This document shows positions 26,371-35,785 of a stretch of DNA of 64,000 bases, in pieces. The DNA comes from Micromonospora zingiberis (GTDB taxonomy: Bacteria > Actinomycetota > Actinomycetes > Mycobacteriales > Micromonosporaceae). Location: contig NZ_SJJR01000001.1 in the NCBI RefSeq assembly GCF_004331455.1, positions 608,549 to 672,548 of the forward strand, read 5' to 3'. The notes beneath the pieces were generated by a model. That model ran no database searches and was not told the DNA's origin. It saw only the letters and a program-made list of their open reading frames with translations. The translations under genes were made by a program, and so were the position numbers. The first letter of the stretch is position 1. Each line of letters begins with the position of its first letter.

Positions 26371-27064
26371 CGGCAAACGACTACTGGTCATCATCCCGGC
26401 GCTCAACGAGGCCGGCTCGATCGCCGACGTGGTCCGCGAGATCCGGGGCGAACTGCCCGGCGTGGACGTGCTGGTCGTCGACGACGGCTCGGCCGACCGG
26501 ACGGCCGCCGTCGCCGCCGCTGCCGGTGCCCGCGTCGCCCGGCTGCCGTACAACCTCGGCGTCGGCGGGGCGATGCGGCTGGGCTACCGGTACGCGTACG
26601 ACCACGACTACGACGTCGCGGTGCAGATCGACGCCGACGGGCAGCACGACCCCCGGTACGTGCCGAAGCTGGTCGACCTGCTCGACGACTACGACCTGGT
26701 CATCGGGGCACGCTTCGCCGGTGAGGGCGACTACGCCGTACGCGGGCCGCGCCGCTGGGCGATGGGCATGCTGTCGATGGTGCTGTCCGGCCTGGCCGGC
26801 GCCACGTTGACCGACACCACCTCGGGTTTCCGGGCCGCCAACCGCCGGATGATCGAGATGTTCGCCCGGTGGTACCCGGCGGAGTATCTCGGCGACACGG
26901 TCGAGACGCTGGTGCACGCCGCCCGTCGGGGTTACCGCATCCAGCAGGTACCGGTGGCGATGCGACGGCGGATGGCCGGCACCCCGAGCCACTCTCCCGC
27001 CAAGGCGATGATCTACCTCGGTCGGGCGCTGGCCGTCCTCACCCTGGCGCTCATCCGCCGGTGA
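26363..27064 (+). CDS. GT2 glycosyltransferase, polyprenyl-phosphate type
   Basis: A 233-residue family 2 glycosyltransferase like dolichol-phosphate mannosyltransferases, which load a sugar from a nucleotide donor onto a polyprenyl phosphate. Seen: LVIIPALNEAGSIADVVREI, VLVVDDGSADRTA, QIDADGQHDPRYV (metal-binding DxD), SGFRAANRRMIEMF. There is no C-terminal membrane domain, so the DUF2304 protein encoded just upstream (8-bp overlap) may anchor it. Confidence 0.85.
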   Translation: MVNGKRLLVIIPALNEAGSIADVVREIRGELPGVDVLVVDDGSADRTAAVAAAAGARVARLPYNLGVGGAMRLGYRYAYDHDYDVAVQIDADGQHDPRYVPKLVDLLDDYDLVIGARFAGEGDYAVRGPRRWAMGMLSMVLSGLAGATLTDTTSGFRAANRRMIEMFARWYPAEYLGDTVETLVHAARRGYRIQQVPVAMRRRMAGTPSHSPAKAMIYLGRALAVLTLALIRR

Positions 27065-28365
27065 TCCGCCGACTGCTCCGCCTCGTCCCACCCGGCACGC
27101 TCCCCGTCGGGGCCGGGCTCGCCCTGGTGGGCCTGGCCTCGTACGTCCACCTCGCCGTCGCCGGGCACACCCTCACCGCCGCCGACTACTCGTCGCTGTC
27201 GGTGTTGTGGTCGATCGTCTTCACCGTCGGCATCGGCGTCTTCCTGCCGGTCGAGCAGGAAGTCGCCCGGCTGGTCGCCGCCCGCCGGACCCGTGGCCTG
27301 CCGCCCGGCCCGGTGCTGGCGCGGGGCGCGGCCGTCGCCGCCGCTGTGCTCAGCCTGCTCCTCCTGGTCATCGCCGTCGCCCGGGACGCTCTCGCCGACC
27401 GTCTCTTCGCCGGTGACCGTGCCATGGTGGCCGCGCTGGCCGGCGCCCTGGCCGCACTGGCGCTGGCCCACACCACCCGTGGTGTGCTCTCCGGGCTGCG
27501 CCAGTTCGGCTGGTACGGCAGCCAGCTCGGCGTCGACGGCGGGCTGCGCATCGGGCTGGTCGCCGCGCTCGCCGTGGCCGGTGTCGACTCCCCCGTGGCG
27601 TACGCACTGGTGCTGGTCGGCGCGCCGCTGCTCGCCGTCGCACTGACCGCGGTGCCGGTGACCCGGGCCGTCGGCGGTGGCGCGGTGGTGCCCTGGCCAC
27701 CCCTGCTGCGTGGCCTGGCGCTACTCACCGCCGCCAGCCTGCTGTCGCAGGTCGTGGTCAACGTCGGCGTGATCAACGTGCGGCTGTTGGCGCCGGCCGA
27801 CGTGGCCACCGCCGGAGCGCTGCTGTCGGCGCTGGTCCTGGTCCGCATCCCGCTGTTCGTCTTCGGCTCGATGCAGGCCGCCCTGCTGCCCGGCCTGTCC
27901 ACCGCCGCCGCCACCGACGACGAGGCGGCCTTCGGCGGCCTGCTGCGCCGCGCCCTGGCGGTCGTCACGGCGTTGGGAGTCGGCGGCGGCGTGCTGGCCG
28001 TACTGCTCGGGCCGTGGCTCGTGCGGGTCCTCTTCGACGCACCGGAGATCCTCGGCCACGGCGACTTCGCCTGGCTCGCCCTGGCCACCCTGGCGTACCT
28101 GTGGGCGATGGTGCTCGGCCAGGCGCTGCTGGCCCGCGACCGGCACCACGCGCAGGCCCTGGCCTGGAGCCTCGGCGTCGCCGCACTGGCCGCCGCGACC
28201 CTCGCCCCGCTGCCCGTCGCACTGCGGGTCGAGCTCGGCTACACCGTCGGCTCCGTGGTGGTCACCGCCGTCATGATCGCCCTGTTGCGGCGCCGCCGCG
28301 AGCCCACACCCACCCCACCCGTCGTGGTGACCATGCCCGCGACCGCCTCCGGAGGAACCCGATGA
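27061..28365 (+). CDS. Polysaccharide flippase-like membrane protein (MOP superfamily)
   Basis: A 434-residue protein with about 12-14 hydrophobic segments and few motifs, resembling Wzx-type exporters that flip lipid-linked glycans across the membrane (for example DYSSLSVLWSIVFTVGIGVFLPVEQEVARLVAARR near the N-terminus and FVFGSMQAALLPGLS in the middle). The GTG start overlaps the previous stop by 4 bp (GTGA). The position between two glycosyltransferases supports an export role. Confidence 0.75.
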   Translation: MIRRLLRLVPPGTLPVGAGLALVGLASYVHLAVAGHTLTAADYSSLSVLWSIVFTVGIGVFLPVEQEVARLVAARRTRGLPPGPVLARGAAVAAAVLSLLLLVIAVARDALADRLFAGDRAMVAALAGALAALALAHTTRGVLSGLRQFGWYGSQLGVDGGLRIGLVAALAVAGVDSPVAYALVLVGAPLLAVALTAVPVTRAVGGGAVVPWPPLLRGLALLTAASLLSQVVVNVGVINVRLLAPADVATAGALLSALVLVRIPLFVFGSMQAALLPGLSTAAATDDEAAFGGLLRRALAVVTALGVGGGVLAVLLGPWLVRVLFDAPEILGHGDFAWLALATLAYLWAMVLGQALLARDRHHAQALAWSLGVAALAAATLAPLPVALRVELGYTVGSVVVTAVMIALLRRRREPTPTPPVVVTMPATASGGTR

Positions 28366-29390
28366 GCCCACCCGCCGTGACCGTGGTGATGCTCGCGTAC
28401 GGCGCCGAGCCCTGGTTGGTCGACGCCGCGCAGGCGGTGCTGGCCAGCACCGACGTCGACCTGGAACTGGTGGTGGTCGACAACGGTTGCACCAGTGACG
28501 GCATCGACGTGGTCAAGGGGCTGCCCGGCGTACGGGTGATCCGCCCGGAGCGCAACACCGGGTTCGCCGGCGGTTGCAACCTCGGCGCCGCCGAGGCCAG
28601 CGGCGACTGGTTGGTCTTCGTCAACTCCGACGCGGTGGTCGCCCCCGACGCGCTCGCCAAGATCACTGCGGTGGCCGCCGAGCCCGGCGTCGGCGCGGCG
28701 ATGGCCTCGATCCGACTCGCCGAGGACCCCGAGCTGATCAACACCTCCGGCAACCCGTTGCACTTCACCGGCCTGTCCTGGGCCGGCGGCAACGGCGAAC
28801 CGGCCAGCGCCCACGCCCACCGCACCGTCGTACCGTCCCTGAGCGGCTGCTGCTTCGTGATCAGTCGCCGTCGCTGGGAGGAGTTGGACGGCTTCGCCAC
28901 CGAGTACTTCGCCTACCACGAGGACACCGAACTCAGCCTCCGGTTGTGGCAACGTGGCCTGCGACTGGAGTACGTCCCCGACGCGGTGGTCCGCCACCAC
29001 TACGAGTTCTCCCGCAACGACCTCAAGCTCTACCTGGTCGAACGCAACCGGCTGGTCACCCTGCTCACCGCGTACCAGGGGCGGACGCTGGCACTGCTGG
29101 CACCGATGCTGCTGCTCACCGAGGCCGCCATGCTCGCCGCCGCCCTGGCCGGCGGTTGGGGCCGGCAGAAGGCCCGCGGCTGGGCCTGGTTGTGGCGACA
29201 CCGCGACTGGGTACGCGCCCGCCGCCGCCGGCTACAGGCCGAACGCACCGTCGGCGACGCCGTGCTCGCCGACCTGATGACCGCCCGGGTGGCACCCTCG
29301 AACGTGGACGCACCGCCCGGCATGGGCGTGTTCAACGCCGTCGCCGCCGCCTGGTGGGCCCTCGTCCGCCCGCTGCTGCCCCGCCGCTGA
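28362..29390 (+). CDS. GT2 glycosyltransferase, rhamnosyltransferase-like
   Basis: A 342-residue family 2 enzyme of the WbbL/rhamnosyltransferase type. Seen: VTVVMLAYGAEPWLVDAAQAVL, LVVVDNGCTSDG, RNTGFAGGCNLGAAEASGDWLVFVNSDAVVAPDA (acceptor and DxD-like NSD region), SLSGCCFVISRRRWEELDGFATEYFAYHEDTELSLRLWQRG, and C-terminal hydrophobic segments that could attach to the membrane. GGAGGA precedes the ATG, which overlaps the flippase stop by 4 bp. dTDP-rhamnose as donor is inferred from the operon. Confidence 0.85.
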   Translation: MSPPAVTVVMLAYGAEPWLVDAAQAVLASTDVDLELVVVDNGCTSDGIDVVKGLPGVRVIRPERNTGFAGGCNLGAAEASGDWLVFVNSDAVVAPDALAKITAVAAEPGVGAAMASIRLAEDPELINTSGNPLHFTGLSWAGGNGEPASAHAHRTVVPSLSGCCFVISRRRWEELDGFATEYFAYHEDTELSLRLWQRGLRLEYVPDAVVRHHYEFSRNDLKLYLVERNRLVTLLTAYQGRTLALLAPMLLLTEAAMLAAALAGGWGRQKARGWAWLWRHRDWVRARRRRLQAERTVGDAVLADLMTARVAPSNVDAPPGMGVFNAVAAAWWALVRPLLPRR

Positions 29391-29532
29391 CCTGCCCCGC
29401 TGACGCTTCCTCGGCGACATCTTCGGCGCACCCCTGGCCATCGAGGCCCCTGCCCCGTTGATCGGGCTCCTGCCCGGGGCAGCCGACCGGCTCGCCACAC
29501 CACCCCTGCCGACCGCCCGGGTTCCCCCTCGC

Positions 29533-29607
29533 GCCCTTTGCTCTGCTTCAACGGACGCATCAGGTCCGGCGCGATTTCTGTGCGTGGAGTGAAGCAGAGC
29601 AAAGGGC
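29533..29607. repeat. 18-bp perfect inverted repeat with nested hairpin
   Basis: GCCCTTTGCTCTGCTTCA (29533-29550) and its exact complement (29590-29607) enclose 39 nt containing CGGAC-N7-GTCCG (29552-29568). It sits between convergent genes (GT2 and prcA), where it could end both transcripts. The arms are longer than usual for a simple terminator. The remaining sequence 29391-29683 holds nothing else I can support. Confidence 0.85.
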
Positions 29608-29683
29608 CCGGCGGGCAGTGTGGTGCGCTGCCCGGGCAGCGGCGTGGAGACCCCGGTCGAGCCCGGGGCTGGGGCGTGAGGCG

Positions 29684-30511
29684 TCAGGCCTCGGGGTTGC
29701 CCGGCTTGTCCTCCAGGTCAGCCGAGCCGGCCGAGGTGGTCGGCTTGTGCGCCTCCTCGGTCGGCGTGGTCGGGGTCTTCGCCCGGTCACCATCGGCGGC
29801 CTCGCCCTCCGCGCCGCCGTCGAGCAGCGCGATCAGCGCCGCCCCGGTGATCCGCCGGAAGGTACGCCCCACCCGGTTACGGTCCAGGACCGCCACTTCC
29901 AACTGGTTGGCGGCGATCGACCGGGCCGCACCGCCCTCACCACCGACGCTGCCCAGCGCCTGCACCGCGACCTTCACCGCCTCGCCGAGCGACATGTCCG
30001 GCCGATGATTCGACTTCAACACCCCGGCGATCGCGTCGGCCTGCCCGCCCATCGCCATCCGGCCCGGCTCGTCGGTCACCGAACCGTCGTAGGTGTTCCG
30101 GTAGAGGGAATCGTCATCGGGGGTGGCACCCACCTCGGCCACACAGATCTCCACCTCGAACGGCTTCGACTGCTCGGTGAAGATGGCGCCGAGGGTCTGC
30201 GCGAACGCGTTGGCCAGTGCCAGGCCGGTCACGTCACGCCGGTCGTAGCTGAGCCCGTTCAGGTCGGCCATCCGCACCCCGGCCCGGCGCAGGTTCTCGA
30301 ACTCGTTGTACCGGCCGACCGCAGCGAACCCGATCCGGTCGTAGATCTCACTGACCTTGTGCAGCGCGCTGGAGAGATTCTCCGCAACGAAGAGCACCCC
30401 ACCGGCGTAGCTCAGGACCACCGCGCTGCGTCCCCGGGCGATGCCCTTGCGGGCCAGCTCGGAACGGTCGCGCATGATCTGTTCGGGCGAGGCGTAGAAC
30501 TGCATGGCCAC
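29684..30511 (-). CDS. prcA: Proteasome subunit alpha PrcA
   Basis: A 275-residue alpha subunit forming the outer rings of the 20S proteasome and gating entry. Seen: [43 protein letters not shown] (gate and N-terminal helix), then a family-wide fold through [30 protein letters not shown]. The last ~50 residues are an acidic Ala/Thr/Pro-rich tail ([23 protein letters not shown]). AGGAG lies 10 nt before the GTG. It follows prcB by 63 bp. Confidence 0.95.
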   Translation of the reverse strand: MAMQFYASPEQIMRDRSELARKGIARGRSAVVLSYAGGVLFVAENLSSALHKVSEIYDRIGFAAVGRYNEFENLRRAGVRMADLNGLSYDRRDVTGLALANAFAQTLGAIFTEQSKPFEVEICVAEVGATPDDDSLYRNTYDGSVTDEPGRMAMGGQADAIAGVLKSNHRPDMSLGEAVKVAVQALGSVGGEGGAARSIAANQLEVAVLDRNRVGRTFRRITGAALIALLDGGAEGEAADGDRAKTPTTPTEEAHKPTTSAGSADLEDKPGNPEA

Positions 30512-30574
30512 GGCGGCGGCTCTCCTTCTGGCGCTGTGCTGGCAACTGGGATCAGGTGAGGGCGCGGAAGCGGC

Positions 30575-31414
30575 TCAGCCGCCCGGGTTCTCCATCCGGC
30601 CGGCGACGACGCTCTCGGCGACCGCCGACGTCTCCGCGTCGGTCAGCCGGTGCGTCCCCTCCGCCGTCGCGGTCATCACCACCGGGTAGATCCGCCGGGT
30701 CAGGTCCGGCCCGCCGGTCGCGGTGTCGTCGTCGGCGGCGTCGTAGAGCGCCTCCACCGCCAACCGCACCGCGTCGTCGGTGGACAGGCCGGCGCGGAAC
30801 CGCTTCTTCAACGCCGACCGGGCGAACAGCGAGCCCGAACCGATAGCGTCGTAGCCGGTCTCCTCGTACGGGCCGCCGGTCACGTCGAAGCTGAAGATCC
30901 GCCCGGCCCGGGCCGGGTCCTTCGCGGCCAGGTCGAACCCGGCGAACAGCGGGATCACCGCGAGGCCCTGCATCGCGGCGCCCAGGTTGCCCCGGATCAT
31001 CGAGGCGAGCCGGTTGGCTTTGCCGTCGAGCGAGAGCATGGCGCCCTCGAGCTTTTCGTAGTGCTCCAACTCCACCTGGAACAGTCGCATCAGCTCGATG
31101 CCGATGCCGGCGGTGCCGGCGATGCCCACCAGGGAGTACGCGTCGGCCGGATGCACCTTCTCGATGTCCCGCTGGGCGATCAGGTTGCCCATGGTGGCCC
31201 GCCGGTCGCCGGCCATCACGACGCCGCCAGCCGCGGAGATCGCCACGATCGTGGTGGCGTGCGGGGCCAGGTCGGCGGCCATCCCCGGGGGCAGCGGCCG
31301 ACGGCCGGGCAGCATCTCGGGGGCCACCTGGCTCAGAAACGACGTGAAGGAGGACGTCCCCGCGTTGGTGAACACATCTGGTAGACGCCCGGATGGATCA
31401 AAACCCGCTGCCAC
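30575..31414 (-). CDS. prcB: Proteasome subunit beta PrcB
   Basis: A 279-residue precursor of the catalytic subunit. Residues 1-53 are a propeptide ([15 protein letters not shown]), removed autocatalytically to expose Thr54 ([24 protein letters not shown]), the N-terminal nucleophile. Further family features: [25 protein letters not shown] and [16 protein letters not shown]. The GTG has GAGAGG upstream. Its 5' end overlaps, in another frame, the remains of an endonuclease VII-like gene. Confidence 0.96.
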   Translation of the reverse strand: MAAGFDPSGRLPDVFTNAGTSSFTSFLSQVAPEMLPGRRPLPPGMAADLAPHATTIVAISAAGGVVMAGDRRATMGNLIAQRDIEKVHPADAYSLVGIAGTAGIGIELMRLFQVELEHYEKLEGAMLSLDGKANRLASMIRGNLGAAMQGLAVIPLFAGFDLAAKDPARAGRIFSFDVTGGPYEETGYDAIGSGSLFARSALKKRFRAGLSTDDAVRLAVEALYDAADDDTATGGPDLTRRIYPVVMTATAEGTHRLTDAETSAVAESVVAGRMENPGG

Positions 31415-31702
31415 GTGGTTCCTCTCAGGTACGTGATGGCCCGGGCCAGCCTCGTTGGACTGTCACGGAACTGGCCAAGACCACCGTTGCAGTTGAAGCA
31501 GAGTATCCCGCGTACCCATCCGGTGCGATGATCGTGGTCCACATGTTCCGGATCGGGGTCACCGCAGACCGCGCAGACGCCACCCTGCTCGGCCAGAAGT
31601 CACCCGCTTGGCGTAACTAGCCTTCGAACGGGCGTTGAACTTCCACTCCCCACAGTCACGGCAACGCCGTTGACCATCCCGATCATCCCGAAATTCCGAC
31701 AT
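31333..31702 (-). pseudogene. Broken endonuclease VII-like (HNH/zinc-finger) gene
   Basis: Frame 1 starts ATG at 31702 (MSEFRDDRDGQRRCRDCGEWKFNARSKASYAKRVT in outline) and ends at a TGA at 31561-31559. Frame 2 then continues the homology: AEQGGVCAVCGDPDPEHVDHDHRTGWVRGILCFNC, running to 31333 inside the 5' end of prcB. Together they show the paired CxxC motifs and HVDHDH core of recombination-endonuclease-VII-like proteins, but the part between KRVT and AEQGG looks shortened and the frame changes. I read this as a deletion with frameshift. Similar genes sit between pup and prcB in some other actinobacteria (from memory). Confidence 0.75.
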
Positions 31703-31722
31703 GTTCGGATTGCCCTATACGT

Positions 31723-31938
31723 TCACTGACCTCCTTTTTGAACGTATCCTCTCACGAATTCTTCGGCGTTCTCTTCGAGAACGGAGTCGATCTCGTCCAG
31801 CAGGTCGTCGACGTCCTCGGTGATCTCGGCGTGCCGCTCGGCGACCTCCGGGTTCGCCTCGACGGTGACGTCCTCGACCTCTTCTCCCTGACGGGACTTG
31901 CCCGACTGCGACTGACCGCCGCTGTCACGAGTGGCCAC
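31723..31938 (-). CDS. pup: Prokaryotic ubiquitin-like protein Pup
   Basis: A 71-residue tag protein starting at GTG 31938 (MATRDSGGQSQ), with GAGGAGG upstream. The N-terminal half is disordered; the coiled-coil region (VTVEANPEVAERHAEITEDVDDLLDEIDSVLEENAEEFVRGYVQKGGQ in outline) binds Arc. It ends in GGQ, so Dop must deamidate the final Gln to Glu before PafA can ligate it. It lies between dop and the broken endonuclease gene. Confidence 0.97.
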   Translation of the reverse strand: MATRDSGGQSQSGKSRQGEEVEDVTVEANPEVAERHAEITEDVDDLLDEIDSVLEENAEEFVRGYVQKGGQ

Positions 31939-32053
31939 TGCTGCCTCCTCCACGATCTCCCTGCGATGAACTTACCTCGCGGGAGCGACGAAACGCCCAC
32001 CCGCGCCGGTACGGAAACCAGCACGCGACGACATCCACCCGATGATCGACCGC

Positions 32054-33571
32054 TCAGCCGCCAGTCAGGCTCTCCAGCAGGTCCTTGGCGCTTGCACACC
32101 GGTCGAACAGCGCCCCGACGTGCCGCCGGGTGCCACGCTCCGGCTCCATCATCGGCACCCGCACCAGCGACTCCCGGCCCACGTCGAAGATGACCGAATC
32201 CCAACTCGCGGCGACCACCTCCGAGGCGTACTGCGCCAGGCAGCGACCCCGGAAGTAGGCGCGGGTGTCCTCCGGCGGCTCGGTCATCGCCGACCGGCTC
32301 TCCTCGTCGCTCAGCAGCGTCTTCATCGCGCCCCGAGTGACCAGCCGGTGATAGAGCCCCTTCTCCGGGCGTACGTCGGAGTACTGGAGGTCGACCAGTT
32401 GGAGCTTGTGCGAGCCCCAGCCGAGCTTCTCCCGGTCCCGGTATCCCTCCAGCAGGCGCAGCTTGGCGACCCAGTCCAACTCGTCGGCGCAGAGCATCAC
32501 GTCGCGCCCGAGCCGGTCCAGCACGGCCTCCCACCGGTCCAGCACGTCGACGGTCTGCTCGTCGACGTCACTGCCGTACCGGTCCTCGACGAACGCCCGC
32601 ACCCGTTCGAGGTACGCCCACTGCACGTCCAACGCGGTCAGCCGGCGCCCGTCGCGCAGCCGCATCCGGTGGGTCAGGGACGGGTCGTGGCTGACCGCGC
32701 GCAGTTCAGCCACCGGGTCGGCGATGCCCAGGTCCGGGCCGAGCGCCTTCTCCTCGATCATCGTCAGGATCAGCGCGGTGGTGCCGACCTTGAGGTACGT
32801 GGAGATCTCCGAGAGGTTGGCGTCGCCGATGATGACGTGCAGGCGACGGTACTTGTCCGCGTCGGCGTGCGGCTCGTCCCGGGTGTTGATGATCGGTCGC
32901 TTGAGGGTGGTCTCCAACCCGACCTCGACCTCGAAGAAGTCGGCCCGCTGGGAGATCTGGAAACCGTTCTGGCCACCGTCCTGGCCGATGCCGACCCGAC
33001 CGGCGCCGCAGACGATCTGGCGGGTCACGAAGAACGGCGTCAGGTACGCCACGATGTCGGCGAACGGCGTCTGCCGCCGCATCAGGTAGTTCTCGTGGGC
33101 TCCGTAGCTGGCGCCCTTGTTGTCGGTGTTGTTCTTGTAGAGGTGGATCGGCGCCGTGCCCGGAATGGTGGCGGCCCGGCGCGCCGCCTCCGCCATCACC
33201 CGCTCGCCCGCCTTGTCCCAGCGGACCAGGTCACGCGGGTTGGTCACCTCCGGTGTGGAGTATTCGGGGTGGGCGTGGTCCACGTAGAGCCGGGCCCCGT
33301 TGGTGAGGATCACGTTGGCCAGCCCGAGATCCTCGTCGGCGAGCGCCTCGGCCGGGTCGTACACGGCACCGGAGTAGGTGAAGCCCCGGGCGTCGCGCAG
33401 TGGCGACTCCTCCTCGTAGTCCCAGCGTGCCCGACCGCCCCGGTTGAGTTCCGGGCGGGCGCCATAGGCGTTCACCACCTGGGACGAGGTGACCATCGGG
33501 TTGGCCCCGGCCTGACCGGGCACGGAGATGCCGTACTCGACCTCGGTGCCCATGATCCGTCTTACGCTCAT
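32054..33571 (-). CDS. dop: Pup deamidase/depupylase Dop
   Basis: A 505-residue paralogue of PafA. It converts Pup-Gln to Pup-Glu and removes Pup from conjugates. Seen: [16 protein letters not shown], the Dop-specific insert ([17 protein letters not shown], ~48-62), [18 protein letters not shown] with Asp98 matching the PafA catalytic Asp, [20 protein letters not shown], and [38 protein letters not shown] precedes the ATG, and a TACGCT box (33617-33622, minus) could start a ~35-nt leader. Confidence 0.96.
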   Translation of the reverse strand: MSVRRIMGTEVEYGISVPGQAGANPMVTSSQVVNAYGARPELNRGGRARWDYEEESPLRDARGFTYSGAVYDPAEALADEDLGLANVILTNGARLYVDHAHPEYSTPEVTNPRDLVRWDKAGERVMAEAARRAATIPGTAPIHLYKNNTDNKGASYGAHENYLMRRQTPFADIVAYLTPFFVTRQIVCGAGRVGIGQDGGQNGFQISQRADFFEVEVGLETTLKRPIINTRDEPHADADKYRRLHVIIGDANLSEISTYLKVGTTALILTMIEEKALGPDLGIADPVAELRAVSHDPSLTHRMRLRDGRRLTALDVQWAYLERVRAFVEDRYGSDVDEQTVDVLDRWEAVLDRLGRDVMLCADELDWVAKLRLLEGYRDREKLGWGSHKLQLVDLQYSDVRPEKGLYHRLVTRGAMKTLLSDEESRSAMTEPPEDTRAYFRGRCLAQYASEVVAASWDSVIFDVGRESLVRVPMMEPERGTRRHVGALFDRCASAKDLLESLTGG

Positions 33572-33683
33572 CGACCTACCCGCTTCGCTTTGCCCGACCG
33601 ATCCCCCGTCACGTCCGAGCGTAGTCCGCGGTGGGGCTCACGGGGGCGCGCCGTCGTGGTCGGTGCGCCGCGGGTCGCCCGGA

Positions 33684-35657
33684 TCAGCTCGGTGGATCAT
33701 CGACGATCATCGTCTCGATGGTGACCCGGTCGGCCAGCTCAGGGGCGGTACGCAGCAACCTGTTGACCCGGACCCGGGCCCCGTCGGTGGCCGCCACCAG
33801 GCGGATCTCACCGGGCACCCGGTGCAGTATCTGCCAGGTCCGGTCCGGTTCGGCGAAGACCATGTCGTAGATGCCATCCTCGGTCTGCGCCGTGGTGCCC
33901 TGCAAGGTGGAGACGCAGATGTTGGCCAGATAGGACTGGTACGGGCGGCGGTCGAGCACGAGCGTGGTGACACCGTCGACGGCCGGATAGCGCCGGTGGG
34001 CCTGCTCGCACACCGCCGCCGAGCGGGTGGGCTGGTCGACCTGCTGGTGGACCCAGCGCTGCGCCCAGGTCTGCGGCGTGACCACGAGCAGGCTGCGGTG
34101 CCAGCCGGTGACCCCGACGAACAGCACGGTGGCGGCGGCGACCGTGACGGCGGTGAGTCCGGCCACGGTGGCGCGTACCGGGCGGCCACGACTCGGCACC
34201 GGCAGCAGCCGCGCCACGGCGGCGGTGCCGATGATGAGCAGCACGGTGGTGAGGTGACCGGCCTTGTTGAAGTAGTAGCCGGCCTGGCCGCCGAGACTGA
34301 TGCTGGCCTGGCCGATGGCCAGGGTGAGCACCAGGCTGACCAGCAGCACGAACAGCCAGCGTCGCCAGGCCGGGTCGGCTCGCCCGCTGCGGACGGCGTG
34401 CACCAGCAGGGCGGGCACCACGAACGCGCCGAGGCCGCCGAGGGCGAGCCAGGTCTCGGTCAGGTCCGGCCCGACGGTGGCGGTCAGCGACTCGGTCTGG
34501 TTGGCGCGGAACACGCCGAGCAGGATCGGCACGGGGGCGAGAACCGCGGTGGCCAGGCCGACGACCAGCGTGGTGCCACGGAGTCGGCGTACCTCGCGGT
34601 GCCGCAGCAGCAGCGCCCCGAGGACGAGGATGACGGCGGCGGGCAGGAACAGGTAGTAGGTGAAGCCGATGCCGACGAGGAGGGCACCGAGCAGCAGGAG
34701 ATGCTCGCGGGGCGCGCTGACCGGCCGGGCGACGAGAGCGGCGAGGACCACGGTGAGGGTCAGTCCGAGCGTCTCGGTGGGGTAGCCGGACAGCAGCATC
34801 CGGGGCATCTGGGTGCCGAGGACCAGGGCGCCGACCACGACGGTGAGCACCAGGCGGCTCAGCGGATGCAGCGGGCCGGGCAGGCGTTGGGCGGCCCAGA
34901 GCAGGGCAAGGACGAACAGGCCGAAGGTGGCGACGTTCCACCAGAGGAACGGCTCCACGGCGGCGGCGCCGCCCGGTCCGGTGCCGGGCGGGCTGCGGTG
35001 GCCGTCGAGCAGGGCGACGAGCAGGTGCCAGCCCTGCGGGTAGTAGACGAGTTGGGAGAACAGGTCGTCGCGTACGGCGGCGGGGTCGACGAAGACGTAG
35101 CCGCCGTGCCGACCGACCACGTCGACCAGGCTGAGATGCCGCAGGTAGTCCTCGCCACGGCTGAGAATGGTGAGCCGGCCGACCAGGTCGCCGGCGCGCA
35201 GCAGGGGTTGGGCGAGGTACCAGACGAGCCCGCTGGTGGCCAGGACGGCGAGCAGGTCCGGCCAGCTGGGGCGGGGCAGGGTGGGGCGCCGGCCGGTCGC
35301 CAGTGCGGTCAGGACGAGCGCGGTGAGGGCGGTGCCGCTGACCGCGACCGGGTCCATCGCCCAGGGCCAGACGGCGAAGAGCAGGCCGGCCGCGGTGGTG
35401 AGGCAGACCAACAGGACGGTCGCCAGCAACAGCCGGTCGAGCAGGGTACGACCGCCGCGCAGCAGGCTGGCGGTGGCGATCAGCACCAGCGGGGGCAGCA
35501 CCCAACGGGCGTCGACGGCGACCGCGGCGAGCGGCAGCAGCCAGGCTGCGGGTAGGGCGGCCAGCGCGGTGATGCTCCGCCGACGGTGCGGCGTGCCGGG
35601 GCTGACGGTGGGAGTCGGGGCGACCGGCGGGGCCACGACGCTCTGCTCGGCGGGCAC
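33684..35657 (-). CDS. Polytopic membrane protein, GT-C-like
   Basis: A 657-residue protein with about 13-15 hydrophobic segments and a periplasmic-looking C-terminal part (~530-657). Its architecture resembles GT-C glycosyltransferases or DUF6541-type proteins. Possible active-site features are the first loop motif RGEDYLRHLSLVDVV and QLVYYPQGWHLLVALLDGH. The function is not recognised. It lies between arc and dop on their strand, separated from arc by a strong terminator. With the rhamnose genes in the same locus, a role in cell-surface glycans is plausible but unproven. Confidence 0.7.
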   Translation of the reverse strand: MPAEQSVVAPPVAPTPTVSPGTPHRRRSITALAALPAAWLLPLAAVAVDARWVLPPLVLIATASLLRGGRTLLDRLLLATVLLVCLTTAAGLLFAVWPWAMDPVAVSGTALTALVLTALATGRRPTLPRPSWPDLLAVLATSGLVWYLAQPLLRAGDLVGRLTILSRGEDYLRHLSLVDVVGRHGGYVFVDPAAVRDDLFSQLVYYPQGWHLLVALLDGHRSPPGTGPGGAAAVEPFLWWNVATFGLFVLALLWAAQRLPGPLHPLSRLVLTVVVGALVLGTQMPRMLLSGYPTETLGLTLTVVLAALVARPVSAPREHLLLLGALLVGIGFTYYLFLPAAVILVLGALLLRHREVRRLRGTTLVVGLATAVLAPVPILLGVFRANQTESLTATVGPDLTETWLALGGLGAFVVPALLVHAVRSGRADPAWRRWLFVLLVSLVLTLAIGQASISLGGQAGYYFNKAGHLTTVLLIIGTAAVARLLPVPSRGRPVRATVAGLTAVTVAAATVLFVGVTGWHRSLLVVTPQTWAQRWVHQQVDQPTRSAAVCEQAHRRYPAVDGVTTLVLDRRPYQSYLANICVSTLQGTTAQTEDGIYDMVFAEPDRTWQILHRVPGEIRLVAATDGARVRVNRLLRTAPELADRVTIETMIVDDPPS

Positions 35658-35741
35658 GCGGAAATCCTTGGGGACGCGGGGAGGGATGTCCGGAGTCTAA
35701 CGGTGTCGCCCAGTTTCTGCCGGCCTGGTGAGCCGGGCACA

Positions 35742-35778
35742 CACGAGGCCCGTGACAGGTGTCGTCACGGGCCTCGTG
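35742..35778 (-). terminator. Terminator after arc
   Basis: A perfect 15-bp stem: CACGAGGCCCGTGAC (35742-35756) with its complement (35764-35778), 7-nt loop, 8 bp beyond the arc stop. It separates arc from the downstream membrane-protein and dop genes. Confidence 0.85.
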
Positions 35779-35785
35779 GGCGTGG

